Positions 1 to 7,468 of a stretch of 64,000 bases of DNA are shown piece by piece. The DNA comes from Chryseobacterium lathyri (GTDB lineage Bacteria > Bacteroidota > Bacteroidia > Flavobacteriales > Weeksellaceae). Under the pieces are notes generated by a model. The model was given only the letters and a program-made list of their open reading frames with translations, did not search any database and was not told where the DNA came from. Position 1 is the stretch's first letter; each line of letters opens with the position of its first letter. Location: NCBI RefSeq assembly GCF_003290185.1, contig NZ_QNFY01000008.1, positions 124,001 through 188,000 of the forward strand. The letters are read 5' to 3'. The position numbers were made by a program, and so were the translations under genes.

Positions 1-1
1 A

Positions 2-382
2 TTAGAAATGATGAGCGGAGACTGGAAGGTAAGCAAAATAGAAATTATTTCCGGAAAAGACAATAAAACAGTACTTCAGACAGACACTCCGTCTGACTGT
101 CAAGCTAAAGATATTCTGCACTTCAGAAGTGATTATTATACCAGCTATACGTATTACTCTGCCATCGGGCTTGAATGCCAGATAAGCGGAAAAACCGAAG
201 GAAAGTTTACGTATACAGAAGAATCTAAGCTGATGAGCATTAAAAATGATAATGATACCGAAAGATGGTACAGAGTGGAAGTCCTTACAAGCCAGGATCT
301 GAAACTGGCCCAACTGTTTGGGACCTTTGATCAGAACGGTGACGGTACGGATGATCTCACTTATGTGACCTATAAAAGATAA
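2..382 (+). CDS. Hypothetical lipocalin-like protein, 5' truncated by window edge
   Basis: The frame stays open to the left edge: codons for Leu and Glu precede the first visible Met at 8, so this is probably the C-terminal part of a longer, likely secreted protein. The visible part has an SGDWKVSKIEI segment followed by alternating hydrophobic and polar strands and ends in DQNGDGTDDLTYVTYKR. This resembles the small lipocalin-like beta-barrel domains common in Flavobacteriia lipoproteins (SGxWKl start). No catalytic residues are recognisable. A terminator follows directly. The function is unknown; the lipocalin-like assignment is fold-level guesswork from sequence texture. Confidence 0.5.
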   Translation, partial: LEMMSGDWKVSKIEIISGKDNKTVLQTDTPSDCQAKDILHFRSDYYTSYTYYSAIGLECQISGKTEGKFTYTEESKLMSIKNDNDTERWYRVEVLTSQDLKLAQLFGTFDQNGDGTDDLTYVTYKR

Positions 383-388
383 ACACAG

Positions 389-415
389 ACTCTCGATTTT
401 ATCGGGAGTTTTTTA
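389..415 (+). terminator. Rho-independent terminator
   Basis: ACTCTCGAT and ATCGGGAGT pair over 9 bp with one G-U, a 3-nt loop and a T-rich tail. It lies 7 nt after the stop codon of the truncated first gene. Confidence 0.85.
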
Positions 416-449
416 TTACATTTATCAGATATTTTAAAAATTGATTGCA

Positions 450-1106
450 ATGAAGAAGATTCTTTCAGTATTTCTACTGCTGTATTTTGCCTTGTCCTTC
501 TCACAGGAAAAAAAGCCGATGTTCTGGCAGGACATTCAGAATTTCAAAAAAGCGGACCAGGAAAATCCTCCGCCAAAAGATGCCATCCTTCTGATAGGAA
601 GCTCTTCTTTTACAAAATGGACAGATGTTGCCAGCTATTTTCCTGACAAAACAATTATTAACAGAGGCTTTGGAGGTTCAAGAATGACGGACCTGAATGA
701 TTTTTCCGACGATCTACTGAGCCCTTATCAGCCTAAACAGATCATCATCTACTGCGGTGATAATGATTTTGCAGACAACCATAACCTGAAAGCTAAAGTT
801 GTGGTGAAAAGGTTTAAAACGTTCTATAAAAAGATCCGTGAAAGATTTCCGGATATTGAAGTGGACTATATTTCCATAAAATATTCGCCGAGCCGCGAAA
901 TGTTGTGGCCACAGATGAAAGAAACGAATAAAAAGATTGCCGCTTTCATGAAAAAAGAACCTAATGCAGAATTCATCGATATTACTAAAGCCATGGAAGA
1001 TTCTAATGGAAATGTAAGAAGAGATCTTTTCGTTGAAGACATGCTTCACATCACCCCGGAAGGCTATGAAATCTGGGCGAGGGTGATGAAACCTTATATG
1101 AAATAA
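450..1106 (+). CDS. Secreted SGNH/GDSL-family hydrolase
   Basis: A 218-residue protein starting at the ATG at 450; an in-frame TTG at 441 would only add MIA before the signal peptide. Residues 1-19 form a signal peptide ending LSFSQ. SGNH blocks are visible: IGSSSFTKW near 49-57 (Ser of block I in the GDS position), GFGGS near 73-77 (oxyanion Gly), GDND near 103-106 (block III Asn), and DMLHITPEGY near the C terminus carrying the Asp-x-x-His pair. Families with these blocks hydrolyse ester bonds of lipids, acetylated sugars or peptidoglycan. The substrate cannot be told from the sequence. The gene stands alone between two terminators. Confidence 0.85.
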   Translation: MKKILSVFLLLYFALSFSQEKKPMFWQDIQNFKKADQENPPPKDAILLIGSSSFTKWTDVASYFPDKTIINRGFGGSRMTDLNDFSDDLLSPYQPKQIIIYCGDNDFADNHNLKAKVVVKRFKTFYKKIRERFPDIEVDYISIKYSPSREMLWPQMKETNKKIAAFMKKEPNAEFIDITKAMEDSNGNVRRDLFVEDMLHITPEGYEIWARVMKPYMK

Positions 1107-1120
1107 TACCTGTTATAAAC

Positions 1121-1147
1121 AAAAAAATCCCTTAACGGGATTTTTTT
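1121..1147. terminator. Bidirectional terminator between convergent genes
   Basis: AAAAAAATCCC and GGGATTTTTTT form an 11-bp stem around TTAAC. With A and T tracts on both sides it can stop transcription of both the hydrolase and the convergent helicase. Confidence 0.85.
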
Positions 1148-2508
1148 TATTTCTTTTTCTTGGATTTCGATACAGATATCGATTTCTGCTGGGCTCTGTT
1201 AGCTCCAAATTTCTTCGGCGCTTTCCTTTTGGAAGGTCCTCCCCAGTTTTCTTTTTTGTTTTTATCCTTTTTCTCGTGAAATGCTCCTCCTCCTTCATAC
1301 AGTTTTACCTGCGCAGGATTTTTCATGATGATCACATCTTCTTCGGAAGCAATTTTCTTAGGATTGATTTTCACCTCTGCAGGGAAATCATTGAACTTAA
1401 GATCTTTATCCATTAAGAGCTCAATGTCAAGAACATAAGCTTCTTCTTTTTTAGTCACGAAAGTAATTGCCTTACCGTCTTTATCTGCTCTACCCGTTCT
1501 TCCTATTCTGTGGATATACTGCTCAGGAATTTCAGGTGTTTCAAAGTTGATAACGTGGGTAATATCCGAAATATCCAGACCTCTGGCCATTACATCAGTG
1601 GTAATCAATCCTCTGATCTCTTCGTTTTCAAATCTTTTCATGGCCTTAAGCCTGTAGTTCTGAGATTTGTTTGAGTGGATCACATCAAACTGCTCAGGGA
1701 AAAGTTCATCAATTTTAGCAAACAGAAGATCAGAGTTCTTCTTATTATTAGTGAAAATCAATACCTTGGACATTTCATCTTCATTATTTTTCAGTAAATG
1801 TTCAAGAAGATTGATCTTTGTATTAAAGTTTTCCACTTTGTAACCGGTCTGCTCAATTTTTTCAAGAGGCGTCCCTGATTTGGCCAATGAAATTTCTACC
1901 GGACTGGCAAAATACTGATCCAGCATTTCATCTACCGCTTCCGTCATGGTGGCCGAGAAAAGAATGTTCTGTCTCTTCGGCTTCATCATTTCGAAAATAT
2001 GGGTAAGCTGTGGCCTGAAACCTAAGTTCAGCATCTCATCAAACTCATCAATGATCAGCTTCTGAACTTCTCTCAATGAAATTGCATTGTCAATAGCAAG
2101 GTCCATTACCCTTCCCGGAGTTCCTACTAAAATATCGCATCCGTTATTAAATAAAAGTTTCTGCGTATTGATATTTTTTCCTCCGTATATTCCGATTACC
2201 CTTGCGGTAATATTTTCTGTCAGTTTCTCAACAATTTCAGCTACCTGTACCACCAATTCTCTTGTAGGAACAAGAATCAAAACAGTAGGATTCCCTGTTT
2301 TGTTGTATTTCCATGTTTTAAGAACGGGCAGAAGATAGGCCAATGTTTTCCCGGTTCCGGTCTGTGCGATCCCCATCACATCTCTTCCGGAAAGTATAGG
2401 GCCAATGCTCTTTTCCTGAATAGGTGTAGGTTCGAATAGTTCCAGATCCGCTAAAACATCAAGAATTTTAACCGGCAGGTCAAAATCCGCAAAAGTGAGT
2501 TTTTCCAT
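1147..2508 (-). CDS. DEAD-box-type ATP-dependent RNA helicase (DEFD variant)
   Basis: A 453-residue two-RecA-domain RNA helicase. In order: an F-based Q motif at the N terminus (FADFDL to TPIQ), Walker A AQTGTGKT (48-55), PTRELVVQ, GTPGR, motif II reading DEFD instead of DEAD, SAT, then in domain 2 ARGLDI and HRIGRTGR. The last 50 residues are rich in Lys, Asn and Gly, as in RNA-binding tails of RhlE/CsdA-like helicases. Likely role is RNA remodelling in ribosome assembly or cold adaptation; a cold-shock protein lies 2 kb upstream. The promoter sits only 4 nt before the ATG (see 2513). Family certain, subfamily not. Confidence 0.93.
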   Translation of the reverse strand: MEKLTFADFDLPVKILDVLADLELFEPTPIQEKSIGPILSGRDVMGIAQTGTGKTLAYLLPVLKTWKYNKTGNPTVLILVPTRELVVQVAEIVEKLTENITARVIGIYGGKNINTQKLLFNNGCDILVGTPGRVMDLAIDNAISLREVQKLIIDEFDEMLNLGFRPQLTHIFEMMKPKRQNILFSATMTEAVDEMLDQYFASPVEISLAKSGTPLEKIEQTGYKVENFNTKINLLEHLLKNNEDEMSKVLIFTNNKKNSDLLFAKIDELFPEQFDVIHSNKSQNYRLKAMKRFENEEIRGLITTDVMARGLDISDITHVINFETPEIPEQYIHRIGRTGRADKDGKAITFVTKKEEAYVLDIELLMDKDLKFNDFPAEVKINPKKIASEEDVIIMKNPAQVKLYEGGGAFHEKKDKNKKENWGGPSKRKAPKKFGANRAQQKSISVSKSKKKK

Positions 2509-2512
2509 GGTG

Positions 2513-2520
2513 CAAAGATA
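2513..2520 (-). promoter_or_regulatory. -7 promoter element of the helicase gene
   Basis: On the minus strand TATCTTTG (consensus TAnnTTTG) ends 4 nt before the helicase ATG, so the transcript should start at or next to the start codon. I do not see a clear TTG at the usual -33 distance. Confidence 0.65.
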
Positions 2521-2530
2521 GGTATTTAAA

Positions 2531-2706
2531 TTTAGAGGTTGAGCGTGGGTTGGAGAGTTTGAGGGTAACAGGGTTTGAGGATAGTTTATGGGTGCGGGTT
2601 TCGGGTTCCAGGATAAAGGGTGCAGAGCTTAGGTTAATAAATGATGAATTATAACTTCATCACTAATTTCTAACATGAACCTCAAAACTCGTATCCCGAA
2701 ACCCTG
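2531..2706. repeat. Intergenic element of degenerate short tandem words, inverted halves
   Basis: The spacer between the helicase and the ABC1 kinase holds a G-rich half (about 2531-2634) of words about 7 nt long ending in GG or AG (TTTGAGG, GTTTCGG, ATAAAGG) and a C-rich half (about 2660-2706). GGGTTTCGGG at 2596-2605 is the exact complement of CCCGAAACCC at 2695-2704. No coding sense. It resembles the elements at 32436 and 35183. Confidence 0.55.
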
Positions 2707-2710
2707 TTTC

Positions 2711-4360
2711 TTATTTTCTCGTCACTCTCAGTAAAATCACTAAAACCAATATAACAGAAAAAACAAAGCCTAAAACTGCAACTAAAGACATTTCACCGAT
2801 CCGTGGACCTGATTCTGAAACAAAAACAATAGCTGTGGCAATAATATTGGCCCCCAGAACCATAGCTAAAATTAAATTGACAATACTGGATTTAATTAGT
2901 TGATTGGTTTTTTCAATATTTTTAATTTCGCTGGATACGGTGAATTTATTATCATCGAGCTTCTGAAGCACAGATCTCAGCTCTTTAGGAATTTCATCTA
3001 CATTATCTGTGAAATTCATCATCCGGTCCATCCCGGTTTTTAAAAGATTTTTTGGCTTGATCTTTTTCGTCAGGATTTTTCTGGTATAAGGATGCAAACT
3101 CTTCACAATATCCAGATCGGGATTGATTGTTCTTCCGACACCTTCTATTAAACTAATCCCTTTAAACAGAAGATAAAAATAGTCCGGCATGTAAAGCCTG
3201 TTATCCTTCAGAATATCCTTCATTTTATTGATGATCACCTGAACATTAATATCCTGCAGCGATGAGCTGTGAACAAAATTTAAAATATCTTCTACGTCAT
3301 TTTCAAACCTTCTTTCATCAGGAATTTCGTAGCTGACTGCCATTTTTTTGAGATAGCGGACAATTTTATGTGGATTTTTAGCCACAAAACTTACAATCAG
3401 ACTTTCAAGAATTTCCTTATCATTAGGCTGGATTTTTCCTACTGCACCGAAATCTATAAAAACAATTTTGCCATCCTTTTTTACCAAAATATTACCGGCA
3501 TGCGGATCAGCATGGAAAAATCCGTAATCCAGAATCTGGGAAACAAACAACCTCAAACCTACTTCGGATACTTTTACAGGATCGATATTATGGGCTAAAA
3601 GAGAAGCTTTGTCGGTTACCTTAATCCCGTCAATAAACTCCATGCATAGAATATTGTTGTTGGAATATTCTTCATAGATCTTCGGAACATATGTTTCCTT
3701 ATTATTCTTAAAATTCCGGACAAAATGCAGAATATTTTCTTTTTCGTTGATCAGAGAAACTTCTTCCAGTAAAGATTTCTCAAAAGTAGAGATCGCCTGT
3801 TTCAGATTGAGCTTTTCTCCAATTTCAGAATAAGCAGAAACCAGCTTTTCCAGATCTTTTATGAGAAGCAGATCATCTTCAATAACGGTCTGTACATCAG
3901 CTTTTTTGAGTTTGAGAATCACAGGACTTCCATCCATCAAAACCGCTTTATAAACCTGTGCAATAGATGCTGTGGCTAAAGGTTCTTTCTGGATTTCCTG
4001 AAAATGATCTTTAACAGATATATTGAATTCATTTTCCAGAATTTCCTCTACATCCATATCCACCGTATCCACCTTGTCCTGAAGTCTCTGCAACTCCTGG
4101 ATGAGCTCAGGCGGAAGCAGATCTTCCCTGTTGCTGAAGGTCTGACCAAGCTTTACAAATGTAGGTCCAAGCTCTTCCAGTACCAGTCTGATCCTCTCAT
4201 ATACTGTCCCTTTAGAAATGACCTCATCCGGATCAACAGAAACCGGTTCCTGCTTATTTCCTGTATTCATCCTTGCCAGCATATCTTTAAACCCGTATTT
4301 ACTGAGTACGGAAATAAGCCTGGCTGATCTTTTCAGTTTTCGTTGCTGCTTGTCAAACAT
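2711..4360 (-). CDS. ABC1/UbiB (AarF) family atypical kinase
   Basis: 549 residues. The UbiB-family KxGQ-type motif appears as FVKLGQTFSNREDLLPPE in the N-terminal third, followed by ATASIAQVYKAVL (the Ala-rich nucleotide loop), HADPHAGNILV (catalytic loop) and FIDFGAVG (DFG metal-binding motif). Two C-terminal hydrophobic helices (about 495-520 and 525-545) anchor it in the membrane. In other bacteria this family supports isoprenoid quinone synthesis; Flavobacteriia make menaquinone, so the exact target here is inferred, not shown. It is a single gene flanked by a repeat-filled spacer downstream. Confidence 0.9.
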   Translation of the reverse strand: MFDKQQRKLKRSARLISVLSKYGFKDMLARMNTGNKQEPVSVDPDEVISKGTVYERIRLVLEELGPTFVKLGQTFSNREDLLPPELIQELQRLQDKVDTVDMDVEEILENEFNISVKDHFQEIQKEPLATASIAQVYKAVLMDGSPVILKLKKADVQTVIEDDLLLIKDLEKLVSAYSEIGEKLNLKQAISTFEKSLLEEVSLINEKENILHFVRNFKNNKETYVPKIYEEYSNNNILCMEFIDGIKVTDKASLLAHNIDPVKVSEVGLRLFVSQILDYGFFHADPHAGNILVKKDGKIVFIDFGAVGKIQPNDKEILESLIVSFVAKNPHKIVRYLKKMAVSYEIPDERRFENDVEDILNFVHSSSLQDINVQVIINKMKDILKDNRLYMPDYFYLLFKGISLIEGVGRTINPDLDIVKSLHPYTRKILTKKIKPKNLLKTGMDRMMNFTDNVDEIPKELRSVLQKLDDNKFTVSSEIKNIEKTNQLIKSSIVNLILAMVLGANIIATAIVFVSESGPRIGEMSLVAVLGFVFSVILVLVILLRVTRK

Positions 4361-4542
4361 ATATTTCTAAATAGTTGGTGCAAATTACTCCAAAAATTGT
4401 TCCTATTGCTATTTTAATTTTTATCTGAGCGGCAAATCGTAGGGTTAAACAGATAAACTCTCTTTTAAATTAAGTTACCGTTTAAGCACTGTTCAGCCAA
4501 ATGGCATTTTGCATCGAACAAATTTTTCAAGCCCAAAATCCA

Positions 4543-4570
4543 TAAAAAAAGCCGCCTGAAATGGCAGCTT
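4543..4570 (-). terminator. Terminator of the cold-shock gene
   Basis: AAGCCGCC and GGCAGCTT pair with one C-A mismatch around TGAAAT. On the minus strand the hairpin is followed by seven Ts. Confidence 0.7.
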
Positions 4571-4596
4571 ATTTTAAACAATATCTTAATAAGTGA

Positions 4597-4800
4597 TTAT
4601 CCTACTACTTTAACATTGTCTGCTTCAGGTCCTTTTTTACCTTCTTTAATCTCAAATTCTACTGCCTGTCCTTCTTTTAGAGATCTAAGGCCTGAAGACT
4701 GAATGGCTGAATGATGGCAAAAAATATCGTTTCCGCCTCCGTCTGGTGTAATAAAACCAAAACCTTTTGTTTCGTTAAACCATTTTACTGTTCCTGTCAT
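4597..4800 (-). CDS. Cold-shock protein, CspA family
   Basis: 67 residues, the standard CspA length. A single OB-fold with RNP1 as KGFGFI and RNP2 as DIFCHH, beginning [12 protein letters not shown]. It binds single-stranded RNA or DNA and acts as an RNA chaperone. It is monocistronic, with its own terminator (4543-4570) and a leader of roughly 25 nt after a candidate promoter (TTTG, 20 nt, TATCTTCA) on the minus strand near 4825-4855. A poor match at the last two promoter bases is the only oddity. Confidence 0.96.
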   Translation of the reverse strand: MTGTVKWFNETKGFGFITPDGGGNDIFCHHSAIQSSGLRSLKEGQAVEFEIKEGKKGPEADNVKVVG

Positions 4801-4989
4801 TATATTTTATTTAAATTGATCAGTGAAGATAGTAAATTTTAAGAATATCCTCAAAAAAAATATATATTCTTAACTGATTTTTTTCAAATCCCTGGAAATG
4901 CTAAAAGAAAAAAAAATTACATTCCTGGTGTTATTTAATGGATTTTTTTATCTTTATACCTATCAAACTAACCTATAAAATATTAAAAA

Positions 4990-5154
4990 ATGAAAAATTT
5001 ACGTAACAACAAACTTTCAAGGGAGCAATTAAAAGGAATCAATGGAAGCGGTATTATTATCGGAAACTGTTCAAATGAATGTTGTCCTACTGACGGAAGA
5101 CCAAGATGTCCAAGACTGATCTGCCCTGCCGTGGTATGCCCTCAGTATTTGTAA
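4990..5154 (+). CDS. Double-glycine-type leader peptide with six-cysteine core (bacteriocin-like)
   Basis: A 54-residue ORF starting at the ATG at 4990. The N-terminal 21 residues look like a secretion leader: KLSREQLKGINGSG, matching the LSxExLKxIxGG pattern of peptides exported by peptidase-containing ABC transporters. The core is rich in Cys, Pro and Arg with cysteines at 27, 31, 32, 40, 45 and 50. A second gene of the same design lies at 61123-61305. A palindromic terminator follows at 5221. No transporter or modification enzyme is nearby. Candidate roles are bacteriocin, signalling peptide or other secreted small peptide; activity is unknown. Note the leader ends GSG, not a clean GG. Confidence 0.75.
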   Translation: MKNLRNNKLSREQLKGINGSGIIIGNCSNECCPTDGRPRCPRLICPAVVCPQYL

Positions 5155-5176
5155 AAAAAGAATCTATTTTAAGCAT

Positions 5177-5198
5177 AGAGCTGATGAAATTCAGCTCT
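5177..5198 (+). terminator. Hairpin after the Cys-rich peptide gene
   Basis: AGAGCTGA and TCAGCTCT form a perfect 8-bp stem around TGAAAT, 22 nt after the peptide stop. It is followed by TCTTCTT rather than a pure T run, so it may be an RNA-stabilising hairpin ahead of the stronger terminator at 5221. Confidence 0.5.
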
Positions 5199-5220
5199 TC
5201 TTACTTCAATTAATGCTAAT

Positions 5221-5254
5221 AAAATATCCTATTCAATTGAATAGGATATTTTTT
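5221..5254. terminator. Bidirectional terminator, perfect palindrome
   Basis: AAAATATCCTATTCAA is followed directly by its exact complement TTGAATAGGATATTTT and more Ts. It separates the peptide gene from the convergent hydrolase gene. Confidence 0.85.
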
Positions 5255-5271
5255 CTTAAATTATAATTTTC

Positions 5272-6780
5272 TTATTTAAGATAGGTTTCATACAGATCTT
5301 TTCTGCGGTCATTCATTACCTGAACAGAGCCGTTATGATGAAGATCTTTAAGCAGATTCAGATCCACATCTACAATAAGGGTCATTTCTGTATTGGGAGT
5401 TGCTTCCCCTTTTATTGCATTGGAAGGAAAGGCAAAATCTGAAGGGGTAAATACGGCAGCCTGCCCAAACTGGATATCCATATTGTTTACTCCCGGAAGA
5501 TTCCCTACGCAACCGGCGATAGCGACGTAACATTCATTTTCAATAGCTCTTGCTGCTGCACAGTGCCGTACCCTGATATAAGCATTCTGGGTATCGGTAA
5601 GATAAGGTACAAAAAGGATTTTCATGCCCTGATCTGCCAATATTCTCGGCAGCTCGGGAAATTCTACATCATAACAGATGACAAGGCCAATTTTTCCACA
5701 GTCGGTATCGAAAACCCGGATCTCATTTCCGCCTTTCATTCCGTAATATTTTCTTTCATTCGGAGTGATGTGGATCTTCCGGTATTCATCGATCCGGCCG
5801 TCACGGTGAAGCAGATAACTCACGTTATACAAATCGTTATGATCATGATCAAAAACAGGCATACTTCCGGAAATAATATTGACGTTGTAGCTGATGGCCA
5901 GTTCGGAGATTTTATTCTTAATATCCTCACTTAATTTAGCCAGCTCTATCATACTGTCTCTTTCTGAAAGCTTATTGAACGGCGCCAGCAACGGGGTATT
6001 GAACAGTTCCGGGAAAAGAACAAAATCGGATTTATAATCACCCATTACATTGACAAAAAACTCTACCTGCTCATAAAATGCATCGATATTTTTAAAATGC
6101 CTCATCTGCCACTGTACCAGTCCAAGACGGATAATGCTATCCTGCATGGTGTTTGGCTTTTTGCTGTAGTAGATGTTATTCCATTGCAGCAAAACGGCAT
6201 TTTCCAGAGAGGATTCATCTTCGGGAAGGTATTTTTTAAGAATCTTTATCGGAAGGAAATTATTGGAAAGCTGAAAAGACAGTACGGGATCGTAAATTTC
6301 CTTATCTCTTACTCTTCTGATGTATTCTCTCGGGGAGAGCTCGTCGCTGTATTTATGATAGTTCGGGATTCTTCCACCCAAAATGATGGATTTGAGATTA
6401 AGCAGTTCACATAATTCTTTTCTGGCATCATACAATCTTCTTCCCAGACGCAGCTCGCGGAATTCGGGGTCTACAAAAACTTCAATCCCATAGAGTACAT
6501 TTCCTGTGGAAAGATGGGTATTGAAGGTATAATTCCCTGTAATATCGACATAGGTATGATCGTCTCCGAATTCGTCATAATTCACAATAATGGAAAGTGC
6601 TACAGCAGCCAGTTTTCCATCTACTGTGATGCAGATCTGACCTTTGGGGAATATTCTGGTGAGCTTTTCAATGCTCTTTTTAGACCAAATAGATTCAGAC
6701 ATCTGCGGATACGCGCGTTTCATTGTTACTACCAGTTCATCATAATCCTGAAGCGTCAGGGCTCTTGTTTCTATTTGCAT
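5272..6780 (-). CDS. Fusion of GNAT acetyltransferase domain and carbon-nitrogen hydrolase
   Basis: 502 residues. The N-terminal ~210 residues are a GNAT fold: PEFRELRLGRRLYDARKEL near 105-123 is the acetyl-CoA pyrophosphate loop. Residues ~215-502 are a nitrilase-superfamily amidohydrolase with the Glu-Lys-Cys triad visible as FPELFNTP (E258), YRKIHITP (K335) and LVICYDVEFPE (C369). Such fusions occur across Bacteroidetes and proteobacteria with no settled substrate; the hydrolase half suggests an amide or N-acyl substrate and the GNAT half an acyl transfer on the same molecule, which is inference. A monocistronic gene reading away from a small membrane protein gene. Confidence 0.9.
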   Translation of the reverse strand: MQIETRALTLQDYDELVVTMKRAYPQMSESIWSKKSIEKLTRIFPKGQICITVDGKLAAVALSIIVNYDEFGDDHTYVDITGNYTFNTHLSTGNVLYGIEVFVDPEFRELRLGRRLYDARKELCELLNLKSIILGGRIPNYHKYSDELSPREYIRRVRDKEIYDPVLSFQLSNNFLPIKILKKYLPEDESSLENAVLLQWNNIYYSKKPNTMQDSIIRLGLVQWQMRHFKNIDAFYEQVEFFVNVMGDYKSDFVLFPELFNTPLLAPFNKLSERDSMIELAKLSEDIKNKISELAISYNVNIISGSMPVFDHDHNDLYNVSYLLHRDGRIDEYRKIHITPNERKYYGMKGGNEIRVFDTDCGKIGLVICYDVEFPELPRILADQGMKILFVPYLTDTQNAYIRVRHCAAARAIENECYVAIAGCVGNLPGVNNMDIQFGQAAVFTPSDFAFPSNAIKGEATPNTEMTLIVDVDLNLLKDLHHNGSVQVMNDRRKDLYETYLK

Positions 6781-6833
6781 TTGACGTAATTTTACTTAAA
6801 TTTAGGAAAAAAAAGACAAATCAGTCCATTTAA

Positions 6834-7328
6834 ATGATGAAGAAAGGTTTCAAATACTTAATCATAGGTACAATAAGTATATTATTCTTTGTTTATATAT
6901 TTCTACCGTTTGCTTCTAATTATATTGGCTGGTATGGTTATAGTAAATGGAAATATAGACACGGAACAGATAGTATACAAATGTCTAAAAACAGGAATAT
7001 TTTTATAAAACAATTGAATTATAAAATTATAGATTCTGCTGGTTTTAAAAATTTCCGTTTTACACCTTATCTTGAAAAGGGATTTAAATATGGTAAGCAT
7101 TTTTCAGAAGATACCAGAATTATCCAAAACTCTTCCTATCCCTACAATATCTGCTATGAAAGGAATTTAAAAGATTCTATTGTTCTGCGTTTTACTGAGG
7201 ATAGTGTAAAAAAATTAGACAGTTCTGATGTTGTCTGGGGGTATTCAAAAACTCCTTATTTAAAAGATACTCTAATGCTGATTATTGAAGGGCCACGCGA
7301 GCATGCCGGATTAATAAAAATTTGGTAG
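6834..7328 (+). CDS. Hypothetical membrane-anchored protein
   Basis: 164 residues; two adjacent Met codons (6834, 6837) could start it. Residues about 6-28 are strongly hydrophobic (a single N-terminal anchor or uncleaved signal), then a soluble domain rich in Lys, Tyr and Asp without motifs I recognise. It diverges from the GNAT-hydrolase fusion with a 53-nt gap, so both promoters must lie there. The gene is more AT-rich than its neighbours. Function unknown. Confidence 0.6.
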   Translation: MMKKGFKYLIIGTISILFFVYIFLPFASNYIGWYGYSKWKYRHGTDSIQMSKNRNIFIKQLNYKIIDSAGFKNFRFTPYLEKGFKYGKHFSEDTRIIQNSSYPYNICYERNLKDSIVLRFTEDSVKKLDSSDVVWGYSKTPYLKDTLMLIIEGPREHAGLIKIW

Positions 7329-7417
7329 CTGAAATTTTAGGAAAAGATGACAACCTTGCTTATTAATTGCTTTAAATATTTTACTGATCATTTTTTCATT
7401 AAAACAGTTTTAACAAA

Positions 7418-7444
7418 AAATCCCACCCGAAACGGGCAGGATTT
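7418..7444 (-). terminator. Terminator of guaA
   Basis: TCC/GGA and CCCG/CGGG pair across a small internal loop with an AAA loop. On the minus strand it ends in GGATTTTTTG, 24 nt after the guaA stop. Confidence 0.75.
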
Positions 7445-7468
7445 ATATTATTAATTCAAGTCAAAAAA

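Noticed and set aside
1113-1298. 61-codon frame inside the helicase 3' end
   Set aside because: It is a frame shadow of the Lys-rich helicase tail, with an arginine/lysine-only composition and no start context.
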